Assembly (NCBI GenBank): GCA_012522275.1
Contig: JAAYKU010000182.1
Location: 1 to 60,355, forward strand
Source: Smithella sp.
GTDB lineage: Bacteria; Desulfobacterota; Syntrophia; Syntrophales; Smithellaceae
DNA length: 60,355 nucleotides
Direction: 5' to 3'
Shown: positions 1 to 9,800 of the stretch, piece by piece
Position numbering within the stretch: the stretch's first letter is position 1
Layout: every line of letters begins with the position of its first letter
The notes under the pieces: model-generated
What the model saw: only the letters and a program-made list of their open reading frames with translations
What the model was told of the DNA's origin: nothing
Databases searched by the model: none
Program-made: the position numbers and the translations under genes

Positions 1-89
1 GTCGAATAACTTGCTTCCGAATCTCATATTGCGTCTGGGGACTGTGTCTGCGTGCATCTGTTTTTTCCATGCAGACCGTATATCACAAC

Positions 90-998
90 TTAACCAATTT
101 TCATATGTTTATTTGCCGTGGTAATAATGAAATGATACAATCCCCGTTTTTTAATTTCTTCCAGCATGGTGTTAATAGCTGTCTTAAATTCGGCGTCATT
201 GAAATTACTTCTTGAGTCTATTAACTGCGCTTCTTTATATTTTTTAATCAGTGCATTGCCAGTAACGTTGTCAAGCCATTTTTTTGTTACAGTATATTTC
301 AATGATGTAATAAAAGCTTTGTCTTGATTCACTCTTTTTTGCTGTTCTTCTTTTCTTTGTTCTTCATTAATTTCTGGATAATCAACATTTATTTTTTCTA
401 TAATTATTTCTGGATTTATGTTTGTGCCAATTACACGAACAGCATTGTTTAGAGCTTTAGCAGCACGCTTGTAACCTGAAAATATTAATTTCTTTGCAAA
501 CGCTATTATTCGCTCATTAGCACCAAAATAGATTTGTAAAAAATCACACTCCATTTTATCAGCTATTATTTCGTATTTATTAAACAATTTAGTTTCTAAC
601 AAGTATGCTCTGTAACCGTGAGCCAATCGCCATGATATTTTAGCTAGTTTAAGTTCAACGCCTTTTAGATGAGGCAAATAACCAACAGCCAATTCCCAAT
701 CACGCTCAAGGGGATCAAATTCAGGTGGAACATCATTTGGTTCTTCATCAAAAAATGAACTGGCATTTTGCGTCCCCCTTCCTCTTTCCTCATCATATTT
801 TTTACGTTTCAATGGATCAGAAAGAATTTCATATGCCTCATTTAGTTCGGCCATACGAAGAGTTGCCTCTTCTTTTTTTCCTTGAAATTTATCTGGATGA
901 TAACGTAAAGCCAACGCCTTGTAAGCCGCATGTATTACAATATCTTCCGCTGTGGGAAGAACACCAAGAATAGCATAATAGTCTTTGTTATTTTTCAT
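90..998 (-). CDS. J-domain (DnaJ-like) protein
   Basis: Predicted 302-residue protein with an N-terminal J domain (about residues 6-70) that carries the HPD tripeptide at 34-36, which stimulates the ATPase of a DnaK partner. The rest is mostly charged and helical. There is no Gly/Phe region, no zinc-finger CxxCxGxG repeats and no recognisable C-terminal substrate domain, so this is a type-C J protein and not the housekeeping DnaJ. No Shine-Dalgarno sequence is visible before the ATG. The gene is clearly more AT-rich than the rest of the window and lies on the 3' side of tRNA-Leu, as if on an acquired island. The J domain is certain from the sequence; the client is unknown. Confidence 0.8.
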   Translation of the reverse strand: MKNNKDYYAILGVLPTAEDIVIHAAYKALALRYHPDKFQGKKEEATLRMAELNEAYEILSDPLKRKKYDEERGRGTQNASSFFDEEPNDVPPEFDPLERDWELAVGYLPHLKGVELKLAKISWRLAHGYRAYLLETKLFNKYEIIADKMECDFLQIYFGANERIIAFAKKLIFSGYKRAAKALNNAVRVIGTNINPEIIIEKINVDYPEINEEQRKEEQQKRVNQDKAFITSLKYTVTKKWLDNVTGNALIKKYKEAQLIDSRSNFNDAEFKTAINTMLEEIKKRGLYHFIITTANKHMKIG

Positions 999-1618
999 AA
1001 TATTAAAAATTTATTGTCACAACCAAACTATTCTGCTTTGATACGGGAGACGCGAGAAAGGGGACGCAGATACCTTTCCTTTGTTTATGGAGAGTAACCA
1101 CCCGGCCTGGCAGTTCAATCACCGTATCTATGCCTAGACTTAGGTTTTTAACTTTGCATCCCGACTTTTCAGACTGTTCGCCCTTTTCAAGCCTGTGTGA
1201 TTGTCCCAAACGCCAATGTAAAAGTCAAGCCGTTAAAAAGATTCAGTTTTTACAGAATGCAATAGATATACCGACTGTACCGCTCAGTCCCGCCTTATAG
1301 GGTCTCCAGCGCGGGCTTCTCTATTTTCATGGTTTGGATTGTATAAAAGGGCTTGAGTTTTCAGTCTGACTTCCGGAAAAGCCCTCCAGACTGAATCATC
1401 CGGACCTTTTCTCTTTTGAATTTTTCAAAACAATCTTCCAGATAGATTCCGGGTTATATTAGACTTTCAATCCTTGCACCGCCAGAGTCACAGTAGGGTA
1501 TGGCAAAAGGAAAGGGTTTTGGATGAAAATTAACATAAGTGGGGAGAGAATCGGTACTGCAGGAAGAACAAAAAGGGCTTACCGGCCAAACAAAACCATA
1601 TAAACCCTTGATATAACT
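999..1618. other. Non-coding stretch with interleaved inverted repeats
   Basis: About 620 bases between the J-protein gene and tRNA-Leu. A 68-codon minus-strand frame (1003-1209) has no ribosome binding site or recognisable domain and is not called. The notable content is two interleaved inverted repeats. AGGGCTT (1348-1354) pairs with AAGCCCT (1379-1385), and TTCAGTCTG (1360-1368) pairs with CAGACTGAA (1387-1395). The palindrome TTCCGGAA (1371-1378) sits between. The A-B-A'-B' order could fold as an H-type pseudoknot or as either of two exclusive hairpins. No promoter was identified for it. Confidence 0.5.
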
Positions 1619-1706
1619 TGGTACCTGGGGCGGGAATTGAACCCGCACAGAGCTATGCTCCGAGGGATTTTAAGTCCCTTGCGTCTACCTGTTCCGCCAC
1701 CCAGGC
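1619..1706 (-). tRNA. tRNA-Leu (anticodon UAA)
   Basis: Read on the minus strand, the acceptor 5' half GCCTGGG pairs with CCCAGGT, with a terminal G-U, followed by discriminator A and an encoded CCA (1619-1621). The anticodon arm is AGGGA-CTTAAAA-TCCCT, giving anticodon TAA, and the T arm has GTTCAAT. The long variable arm typical of a class II tRNA is present (CGGAGCATAGCTCTG). A near-consensus promoter lies 37 bases upstream. Confidence 0.97.
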
Positions 1707-1742
1707 CCGGCTTTTTTTCGCTTACACGAAGAATCTTCGCGG

Positions 1743-1771
1743 CTTATATTATTTTTGGATTTTCGTGTCAA
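1743..1771 (-). promoter_or_regulatory. Sigma-70 promoter of tRNA-Leu
   Basis: On the minus strand a perfect -35 TTGACA (1766-1771) is separated by 17 bases from -10 TATAAG (1743-1748), which would start transcription near 1736, about 30 bases before the mature tRNA. Confidence 0.75.
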
Positions 1772-1874
1772 GAAATTGCTGCCCGCAGTATTGCTTTTTA
1801 AAATCAGTCCTTTTGTTTCTTGAAGCGCCTCCGGATTATGTGATAAGCACTCACCACATGGAAGGAAAAATTAG

Positions 1875-3200
1875 ATGAAAGAGATTGATCTCATCATTTG
1901 CGTTAAAACGGCCCTGCTTATGGATGAGGCGGATACCCGCCTGCACGAGGCGGCCATTGCCGTCGACGGGTCCGTCATTGTGGATGTCGGCAAAAAAGAT
2001 GAACTTCTTTTGAATTATACCGCCTCAAAAACCATCGATGCCGCAAGCTCACTGGCGATGCCCGGTCTGGTCAACACTCACACACACGCTGCCATGACCT
2101 GTTTCAGGGGCATCGCTGACGACCTGGCACTGATGGACTGGCTGAACAATTACATTTTTCCCGCCGAAGCTAAAAATGTAAATCCCCACCTCGCCTACTC
2201 GGGCTCGTTGCTGGCCTGCGCGGAAATGATCAAATCCGGGACAACCACGTTTTGCGACATGTATATTTTCGAAGACGAAACGGCGCGTGCGGCAAAAGAA
2301 ACGGGGATGCGCTGCCTGCTGGGAGAAGTTCTTTTTGATTTCCCCTCCCCCTGCTGTAAAACACCGGAAGAAGGCCTGGCCTGCACGCGGATGCTGGCCG
2401 ACAAATGGCGCGACGACCCTCTGGTTAATATCATCGTTGAGCCTCACTCTTTGTACACCTGCTCTGACTATGTTTTGCGTGAGGCAAAGGCAATCGCCGA
2501 TGAATATGGTTTAATGATCGGTATCCATCTCCTGGAAAACAAGGCCGAGCGTGCCGAGCTGACAGAAAAACTCGGCCGAAGTCCTGTGTCCTTTTTACAG
2601 GAAACAGGCTGGCTGGGAAAAAACCTGCTCGCTTTTCACTGTGTGTGCCTGTCACCGGAAGAAATAAATCTTTTCGCGCGGCACGGCTGTAAAGTGTCGC
2701 ACAACCCGGCCAGCAACATGAAGCTGGCCAACGGCATCGCCCCTGTACCGGAGATGCTCAAAGCCGGCGTAACGGTCGGGCTGGGCACGGACGGCTGCGC
2801 CAGCAACAATACACTGGATATGATCCGTGAGATGAACACGGCGGCCAAGCTTCATAAAGTGGCCCGCCTTGACCCGACCCTGATGGACGCGCGTACGGTG
2901 TTGCGCATGGCGACAATCGAAGGCGCAAAAGCCCTGGGCATGGAAAGACTGACCGGGTCGCTCGAGGTCGGCAAAAAAGCCGACATCATCATTTTGGACC
3001 TCGACAAGCCACATCTCACGCCTGTATACAATGAATACTCACATCTGGCATATGCGGCCGGCGGTGCGGATGTTGACACAGTCATTATTGACGGAAAAGT
3101 AGTAATGGAAAACCGCAGACTTTTAACAATCGATGAATCCGCGGTTATGGAGAACGTCCGGGAGATCGCCTGCGGGATAAGAAAAAGTTTAAACCTGTAA
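1875..3200 (+). CDS. mtaD: S-adenosylhomocysteine / 5'-methylthioadenosine deaminase family amidohydrolase
   Basis: Predicted 441-residue amidohydrolase of the MtaD/SAH deaminase type, a cytoplasmic metalloenzyme that deaminates adenosine-type nucleosides such as SAH or MTA to the inosyl form. The first metal pair HTH is at 69-71, within a PGLVNTHTHAAMTCFRG segment characteristic of the family. Later ligands are a His in GIHLLEN (about 217), a His in AFHC (about 254) and an Asp in GLGTDGCASNN (about 306). Length is typical. The ATG at 1875 follows a GAAGGA ribosome binding site. It is followed after 13 bases by the MuiA-like gene, probably co-transcribed. The exact substrate (SAH, MTA or adenosine) cannot be set from sequence. 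Confidence 0.88.
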   Translation: MKEIDLIICVKTALLMDEADTRLHEAAIAVDGSVIVDVGKKDELLLNYTASKTIDAASSLAMPGLVNTHTHAAMTCFRGIADDLALMDWLNNYIFPAEAKNVNPHLAYSGSLLACAEMIKSGTTTFCDMYIFEDETARAAKETGMRCLLGEVLFDFPSPCCKTPEEGLACTRMLADKWRDDPLVNIIVEPHSLYTCSDYVLREAKAIADEYGLMIGIHLLENKAERAELTEKLGRSPVSFLQETGWLGKNLLAFHCVCLSPEEINLFARHGCKVSHNPASNMKLANGIAPVPEMLKAGVTVGLGTDGCASNNTLDMIREMNTAAKLHKVARLDPTLMDARTVLRMATIEGAKALGMERLTGSLEVGKKADIIILDLDKPHLTPVYNEYSHLAYAAGGADVDTVIIDGKVVMENRRLLTIDESAVMENVREIACGIRKSLNL

Positions 3201-3213
3201 AGGAGGACAAAAG

Positions 3214-4800
3214 ATGACTCACCATCGTCTGAAACGCCTGTCGGTAACACTGCTGTTCGCGATAAGTTCATGTTTGGTGTTGACTCCCGCACTTTGTCCG
3301 GCTGCCGTAAAAGAAGTGACTCTTTTTCCTGCTTCGGCAAAAGTTGAGGCAAGCGTCAGGATCAGGCCGCAAGCAACTGACACCAACAAGCATAAAATTA
3401 CTCTCCTCTTGCCGTCTCAGGCGGATCCGGAATCGCTCAACGTTTCCCTACCACCTTCAGGCGGGGCTAAAATTGACGACATTCAGATCAAATCTGTTGC
3501 GCGTGTGGACGAAACCAGAATCGCCGGCCTGCGCTCCCGTCTGACCAAAGCTCAAAACGAAAAAAACGAATTGCTGGCCAGGATAAATGCGCTGAATGCG
3601 CAGCTTCAGTTCTGGCAGGCGCAGATTAAAGCAAAAACGAAAACCATTGCTGAAGCAGATCAGCTGGCTGCGGCAATCGGCAAAAACACGAGGCGCATGC
3701 ACTATGAAAAAAACACCGTCGAAGAGGAATCCCGAAAGACGGAAAAGCTGATTAAGGAACTTGAGGCCCTTCTTGATGAGGCGACCGGACAGGGCGAAAA
3801 AGTATATGAGGCTTTAGTTTCTCTGACAGGCTCCGTCCGGCCGGATGCGGAAATCAGCTACAGCTACATACTGAGGGGCTGCGGCTGGCAGCCTGTGTAT
3901 CGTCTCGAGGCGCTGCCTTCCAGCGGAAGTGTAATTTTTTCATGGGACGCGCAAGTCTGGCAGTCCGCGGGTGAGGACTGGCAGAACATCCGGCTGAACC
4001 TGGCCACCCTGCAGCCGGTGCGCACCATCGCCCCCGGGGATCTGCCTGCATGGCTCATCAGACCGAAATCCCCTGTTTTGTACAGGTCAACACGAGCGTC
4101 CAAACCGGCCCCTGCGTCATTGTCGGCGTCTCAGGAAGATGCCGCGACCGCTGATTCTGCGCCTCGGGAATCAATTCATACCACCTACCGCACATGGTCG
4201 GCAGGCACAATCACCCTGCCTGCAGGGCAGAAGCAGCGTTTAAAAATCAAGGACGATGCCTGGCATGCCGTCTTTCTTTTCCTGGCCCGGCCTAGTCTCT
4301 CGCCGCAGGTTTTCGTTCAGGCGAAATTTAAACTTGCCGAACCTGTGGAGATTCCACCCGGTGAGGCGACTTTTCTGATTGACGGAGCGGTTATCGGCAA
4401 GCGCAATTTCACTCTGGCAGGAACAGAGGCAGATATCTATTTTGGAATTTCGCCTCTGGTGACCGTAAAACAGATGACCCTCACCGATAAAACAGGTGCA
4501 TCCGATATTTTCCGCCAAAAGCAGACAAGAAGCTGGACCTGGCGCATGGAAGCCATAAATGCGGGCAGCGCGCCTGTTCGCCTGCGCATCGAGGAGCCGG
4601 TACCTCAGGCCGGCGATGAGAGGATAAAACTTAAATTCAGGCACAATCCTGAGCCTGCACAAAATGATACATCCATGTTTGTCTGGACAATGGATTTGCC
4701 GGGACTGCACACTGAAATCATTGAAACCGGAATAGAGCTCGAAGCTCCGGCGGATATGCCTCTGGATTTCGGCTGGCGCTGGCCCGAGCGCCTGCATTGA
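3214..4800 (+). CDS. MuiA-like secreted protein (DUF4140/DUF4139)
   Basis: Predicted 528-residue protein with an N-terminal signal peptide (about 1-31, ending near PALCPAA). An N-terminal DUF4140-type domain follows, then a coiled coil of about 90 residues (about 95-185), then the long beta-rich DUF4139 region from SYSYILRGCGWQPVYRLEA to the C-terminus. This is the architecture of the mucoidy inhibitor A family. The molecular function of that family is not known; a cell-envelope location is inferred from the signal peptide. A strong AGGAGG ribosome binding site (3201-3206) precedes the ATG. Convergent with cyaA, 37 bases away. Confidence 0.8.
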   Translation: MTHHRLKRLSVTLLFAISSCLVLTPALCPAAVKEVTLFPASAKVEASVRIRPQATDTNKHKITLLLPSQADPESLNVSLPPSGGAKIDDIQIKSVARVDETRIAGLRSRLTKAQNEKNELLARINALNAQLQFWQAQIKAKTKTIAEADQLAAAIGKNTRRMHYEKNTVEEESRKTEKLIKELEALLDEATGQGEKVYEALVSLTGSVRPDAEISYSYILRGCGWQPVYRLEALPSSGSVIFSWDAQVWQSAGEDWQNIRLNLATLQPVRTIAPGDLPAWLIRPKSPVLYRSTRASKPAPASLSASQEDAATADSAPRESIHTTYRTWSAGTITLPAGQKQRLKIKDDAWHAVFLFLARPSLSPQVFVQAKFKLAEPVEIPPGEATFLIDGAVIGKRNFTLAGTEADIYFGISPLVTVKQMTLTDKTGASDIFRQKQTRSWTWRMEAINAGSAPVRLRIEEPVPQAGDERIKLKFRHNPEPAQNDTSMFVWTMDLPGLHTEIIETGIELEAPADMPLDFGWRWPERLH

Positions 4801-4837
4801 AAAAAGACTCGCAAAACGCAATATTTAAAAACAACAT

Positions 4838-6739
4838 TTATTGTCCGCCGATCATCTGCTCGATGGCGTTTTTCGTGCGTTCAATGATCTTTTCATAGTA
4901 TTTTTTATTGCGCATAATGTAATAATGCACTTCCAGGCCCGGTTTTATATTCACGCTTTTTGCAAAAAAGGACTTCAGCCTGGCGACAGATGAAAAACGT
5001 CTGACGTAGAGCTCCTCCCAGTTGTTCTTGTACACGATGCTGATGGTTTGAATTTCCAGATCGGCCAGTATGTCATCAAAACTTATGATAATAAGCATTT
5101 TATTGACGGCCTCCGGCTCGAGAAACCTGCCGAAATGCACACGGGAGATATCGTAGGTGCCAAACACGTTTTGCAACTTTTTCCCCACGTTGATGATTTC
5201 CTGGACGGTAACCGGTGTGGGATTGGGCCTCATTCTGATCTCCTGCGAATCAAAAATGCCGTTCCATACAATATAGGTCAGACAGAAGATCACATCGTCA
5301 TGGGTAATAATCGTTGAGGAAAGATCTCCGGAGGCCATGACGCGCCATTGTCCCTCATCAAAGGAAAAGGTCATGGACGGCATCTTGATGTTTTCGGTGG
5401 ACATGTGCAAAATGGGCACCTTGAAGTCTTTGACGGTTATGGAGGCGTCCAGTTTCCGCCCGATAATCGTCAGGTCATCCGGAGCGATATAGCCTTCCAT
5501 CCCCTTCTGGATATCGATAATGTCACGATAGATTTGAGAAACATGCTCGAACATCAGGCTGCCGAAATCAACCTGTTCATCGAGGCTCCAGCGGTCGAAT
5601 TCGTTGAGGTCGAATATGGTCTGCCGGTCAATTTTGTGTTTTGTAAACACGTCGAACGCCATGACATCACGCTGGGTCTGCTTTCTGGACATCAGTTTTA
5701 AATCGCAGCGCAAATAGAAGCACTTTTTTATGAACTCAAAGTGCTCTTTTTGCATAAGGGTGGAATAATACTCCAGAATCTCCTGCATCGTGAACACACT
5801 CGGATCCGGCGGCGGCTCTCCCGGCGTGGCGTCGAGCACCAGGGCGCGAAATCTGTTGCACAACAGCTCGTCTTGGGGCCTCTCCAGAAACATCTTCAAA
5901 AGCAGCATCTTGATAATGGACTTGAGCGGATGGGTCAAAGACTTGTTGAGCTGCCACAGTGCAGCTCCGTAAAATTCAGACTGCTGCACCTCTTCTAGAT
6001 TCCCCAGATCAATCAGATCATACTCACCAAAGCCGCTGTTTAAGTTATTCTCAAAATCCTGCCTGTAATCCACCGGAGCATGCGGGTCGAAAGCAACCCA
6101 CCAGAAGGGGATCCTGCCGCAGATGACAATGGAGGTGCGGTAAAATTCTTCTTTCAAAACATTTTTCTGAGTCGAGCCGCTTGATTCGAGATCGATCGCC
6201 CCGAAATTGCATTCGCGTATGTCTGTGACGTCCGTCAGGAAAAAATAGACGGGAATTTTGATCTGTTCATCCAGCCAGCCTTTGATGAGATTGAGTTTCT
6301 GGTTCAACTGGTAGTAGATTTCGTCGTTGAACTGCCTTCTGTCGATACAGATCCAAATGTCGCAGTCGGACTGCTTTGTCTGGCTGATCGTGCCGATGGA
6401 GCCGATGGTGTAGATGCCCTGTATGTATGAATCACCGGGAATGCGCCTTACGGAAAACCGCTCATCGGCCATCCCGAGCATTCTTTTGTACTGCCCCTCC
6501 CTTAAAATAATCTGCCTGTTATTTTCAATATCGAAGACCTTGAAAGAATGCTTCTGCCCTTTGATATAGCCGGGCACCGAGCGATGGTTCACGGACAAAA
6601 GCCAGGGCAGCAGATATAAAATGGTATTGGCGTCTTTGGGGGAATTTCGGATAAACAGCTGTTTGCGCCATTCATTATAGCGCAGGAAGTTCCTCTTGTT
6701 GTTCAGTAAAGTGATCGAAAGCAATACCAGCAACCTCAA
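4838..6739 (-). CDS. cyaA: Class I adenylate cyclase
   Basis: Predicted protein of up to 633 residues making cAMP from ATP. The nucleotidyltransferase signature is clear: GSIGTISQTKQSDCDIW (about 113-129), aligning with the E. coli CyaA motif and its two catalytic Asp residues (here about 125 and 127). The upstream LLPWLLSVNHRSVPGYIKG matches the conserved CyaA N-terminal LLP..LHYNHP..PGY block. The C-terminal regulatory half of the enterobacterial enzyme (about 850 residues) is shorter here. The start is uncertain: the frame opens with TTG codons (6739, 6733, 6724), no ATG and no clear ribosome binding site, and homology is only convincing from about residue 13. The Crp/Fnr-family gene at 33.3 kb is a different type of regulator, so the cAMP receptor must be elsewhere. 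Confidence 0.87.
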   Translation of the reverse strand: MRLLVLLSITLLNNKRNFLRYNEWRKQLFIRNSPKDANTILYLLPWLLSVNHRSVPGYIKGQKHSFKVFDIENNRQIILREGQYKRMLGMADERFSVRRIPGDSYIQGIYTIGSIGTISQTKQSDCDIWICIDRRQFNDEIYYQLNQKLNLIKGWLDEQIKIPVYFFLTDVTDIRECNFGAIDLESSGSTQKNVLKEEFYRTSIVICGRIPFWWVAFDPHAPVDYRQDFENNLNSGFGEYDLIDLGNLEEVQQSEFYGAALWQLNKSLTHPLKSIIKMLLLKMFLERPQDELLCNRFRALVLDATPGEPPPDPSVFTMQEILEYYSTLMQKEHFEFIKKCFYLRCDLKLMSRKQTQRDVMAFDVFTKHKIDRQTIFDLNEFDRWSLDEQVDFGSLMFEHVSQIYRDIIDIQKGMEGYIAPDDLTIIGRKLDASITVKDFKVPILHMSTENIKMPSMTFSFDEGQWRVMASGDLSSTIITHDDVIFCLTYIVWNGIFDSQEIRMRPNPTPVTVQEIINVGKKLQNVFGTYDISRVHFGRFLEPEAVNKMLIIISFDDILADLEIQTISIVYKNNWEELYVRRFSSVARLKSFFAKSVNIKPGLEVHYYIMRNKKYYEKIIERTKNAIEQMIGGQ

Positions 6740-6839
6740 TCCGGATATTTCAAGTTTATCCGAGTATTTTCATGAAGTCAATCAGTCATTGCCGAAATAC
6801 ATTTCCAAGATTGACAGCCTGTCTCAGGATATGAAATAA
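6711..6839 (+). CDS. Possible small ORF before hrpA (42 codons)
   Basis: A plus-strand frame from GTG 6711 to TAA 6837-6839 has a protein-like second half (SLSEYFHEVNQSLPKYISK), and its stop lies just before the hrpA ribosome binding site. It overlaps the 5' end of the cyaA frame on the other strand and has no clear ribosome binding site of its own. It may be a real small gene, a remnant, or chance. No homology recognised. Confidence 0.2.
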   Translation: MIESNTSNLNPDISSLSEYFHEVNQSLPKYISKIDSLSQDMK

Positions 6840-6858
6840 AGGCCGCCAGGAGGCCACC

Positions 6859-9800
6859 TTGTCCGCAAAAATTATTTACGGCAATCTCAGAGGGCACATT
6901 AAAGCCCATGCCGACGAAATCATGATTGACGATTACAACCGTCTGCTCGCCGCTGTGAATGCATCAGAAAGGAAGCCGGGTCGGGCGCAGCTGCGCCTGG
7001 CCGGCGTTCAAAACAAGATCGAGGCATCCATGCAGCGCGTGAAACAGCGCGAGAAAGCAGTGCCCCGTTTTGATTTCCCGCCCGAGCTTCCCATCTCAGG
7101 AAAAAGCGAACTCATCATCGAGGCCATCAGGAAGAATCAGGTGCTGGTCATTACCGGCGAAACAGGTTCGGGCAAGACGACGCAAATTCCCAAAATGTGT
7201 CTGGCCGCCGGCCTGGGCCGTAGAGGAATTATAGGGCTGACGCAGCCCCGGCGGATTGCCGCCGTCAGCATCGCGGAACGCATAGCCTGGGAACTGGGAC
7301 AGGCCTGCGGGGAGGCACTCGCCTACAAGACGCGCTTTGAAGAAAAATCGTCGGACGAGCCCCTCATCAAGGTCATGACCGACGGCATTTTATTGGCGGA
7401 AACCGGGCAGGACCGGCAATGGCTGGCCTATGAAGCAATCATTGTAGATGAGGCCCATGAACGCAGTCTGAATATTGACTTCATTTTAGGCTATCTGCGC
7501 ACACTGCTCTCACGAAGAAAGGACCTGAAGCTGATTATCACCTCCGCCACCATTGACACGGCCCGATTCTCGCAGGCTTTCGGCAACGCGCCGGTCATCG
7601 AAGTGTCCGGGCGGATGTATCCTGTCGAGGTGCGCTACCGCCTTGTGGATCCGGTGCGTGAAGAAAAAGGTGAAACCACTTACATCGAAGAAGCAGTATC
7701 ATGCGTGGAGGAACTTCAGCGAAAAAGGCATTTCGGAGACATTCTGATTTTCATGCCCACCGAGCCGGATATCCGCGAGACCTGCCGGCAGCTTGCAAAG
7801 CGATGCAGCGGCCTGATCCTGCCATTGTTTGCCAGGCTCGCCGGTTCCGCCCAGCATCGTGTCTTCAGCCCCTCAGACGGGCAGAAAATCATCGTGGCAA
7901 CCAATATCGCGGAAACGTCGCTTACCATACCGGGCATCACCTGCGTCATTGACACGGGACTGGCGCGCATTGTCGAGTACAATCCGCGCTCTCAGACAAC
8001 CGGGCTCCCGGTCAAGCCCGTTTCCAAAAGCAGCGCCGACCAGAGAAAGGGCCGTGCGGGCCGTGTTCAGGACGGCATCTGCATCCGTCTGTACAGCGAA
8101 GACGATTATGCCGGCCGACCTGTTTATACTGAGCCGGAGATACTGCGCTCCAATCTGGCGGGTGTCATCCTGCGTATGCTGGCGATGAATCTGGGCGATA
8201 TCGACTCTTTCCCTTTCATCGAAAGGCCTCATCCCAAAAACATCCGTGACGGTATCGAAATTTTGCGCGACCTCGGTGCGGTGACGCGCGACGAGAGCGG
8301 CCAGGACGAGCTTCGCTACAGACTGACTCCAAACGGCCGCCTCATGGCGTCCTTCCCGCTGGACCCGCGCGTGTCGCGCATGATTCTCGAAGCGAAAAAA
8401 GAAGGATGCCTCCATGAAACCGCCGTCATCGCGGCGGCGCTGAGCATCCAGGACCCGCGTGAACGTCCTTTTGATAAAATCGACCTTGCGGCGGCGGCAC
8501 ACGCTAAGTTTCAGCATCCGGAATCAGATTTTCTCACATACCTGCAGATCTGGAACCGCTACGGCGGCACCTTCGAAAAAAAACTCTCCCAGGCCAGCCT
8601 CAGAAAGTTCTGCCGTGAACATTTTCTTTCCTACCGGCGCATGATGGAATGGCGCGACATTTATCTCCAGATCCTGAACATCGCAGGCATACGGGGCTCA
8701 AAGAAAAACGCGAAGCACGCGACAATGGAAATTGACCAGGACGTGGCCGACAAAATTCACCGCTCGGTTCTCAGCGGGTGCCTGACAGGCATCGCCCGCA
8801 AAAAAGAAAAGAATTTCTACACGGCCGCCAAAGGCCGCGAGGTCATGCTGCATCCAGGTTCTTCCGTCTTCAACAGAGGCGGCGTCTGGATTGTCGCGGC
8901 CGAAATCAGTCTGACTTCCAGACTGTTCGCCCGTAATACGGCCAATATCAGAAGTGAATGGCTCGAGGAGCTCGGCCGTAGTCATTGCCGCTACACATAC
9001 TCGGCGGCGCGCTGGGAGAAAAGCCGCGGCGAGGTGGTGGCCTCGGAAAAAGTCACGATGTTCGGCCTTATGGTCATTGAAAGCAGAACCGTAAGCTACG
9101 ACAAAATCGATCCACAGGAGGCAAAAAACATCTTCATCCGCGAGGCGCTGGTTACAGGAGACACGGCGCGGAAATTTCCTTTTCTGGAGCATAATCTCTC
9201 CCTCTGGGAAGACGCCAGGTCGATGGAGGACAAACTGCGCAAAAGGGGCATTGCCATCGATGAAGAAAAGATGGCCTCCCTGTATGAGTGCAGACTGCCC
9301 ATGATTTCAGACATACGTTCCTTACAGAAGCTGATTAAAGATGCAGGCAGTGATATTTTTTTACGCTTCACCCCCGATGACTTTGTGGCCGCGCCGCCCG
9401 ATGAAGAAGATCTGGCAAGACATCCGCAACAGATTAAAATCGGCAACGCCGTGCTGGCATGCGATTATCATTTTGAACCGGGCAGTCCCCGCGACGGGGT
9501 GACCGTACGCCTGCCTGCAGGACTATTGTCCAAAGCGGCATCGGACAATATAGAAACACAGCTGCCGTCCCTGCTGGAAGAGAAGGTCCTGCAGATGCTC
9601 AAAAGTCTGCCGGGCAGGGTCAGGCAAAAGCTGCCTCCCGTCGTTCAGATCACGCGGGAATTCATCGCCGGAACGTCGGATGAGAACATTCCCCTCTCCG
9701 CCGCTTTGAGCGGATTTCTCTCACGCAGATACAAACTGACCGTGCCGGCCGATTCGTGGGAGCTTCAGAAACTGCCCGCCTATCTCAACATTCGTTACAG

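Noticed and set aside
1003-1209. 68-codon minus-strand frame between the J-protein gene and tRNA-Leu
   Set aside because: No ribosome binding site, no recognisable domain, low-complexity-like composition of an intergenic region.
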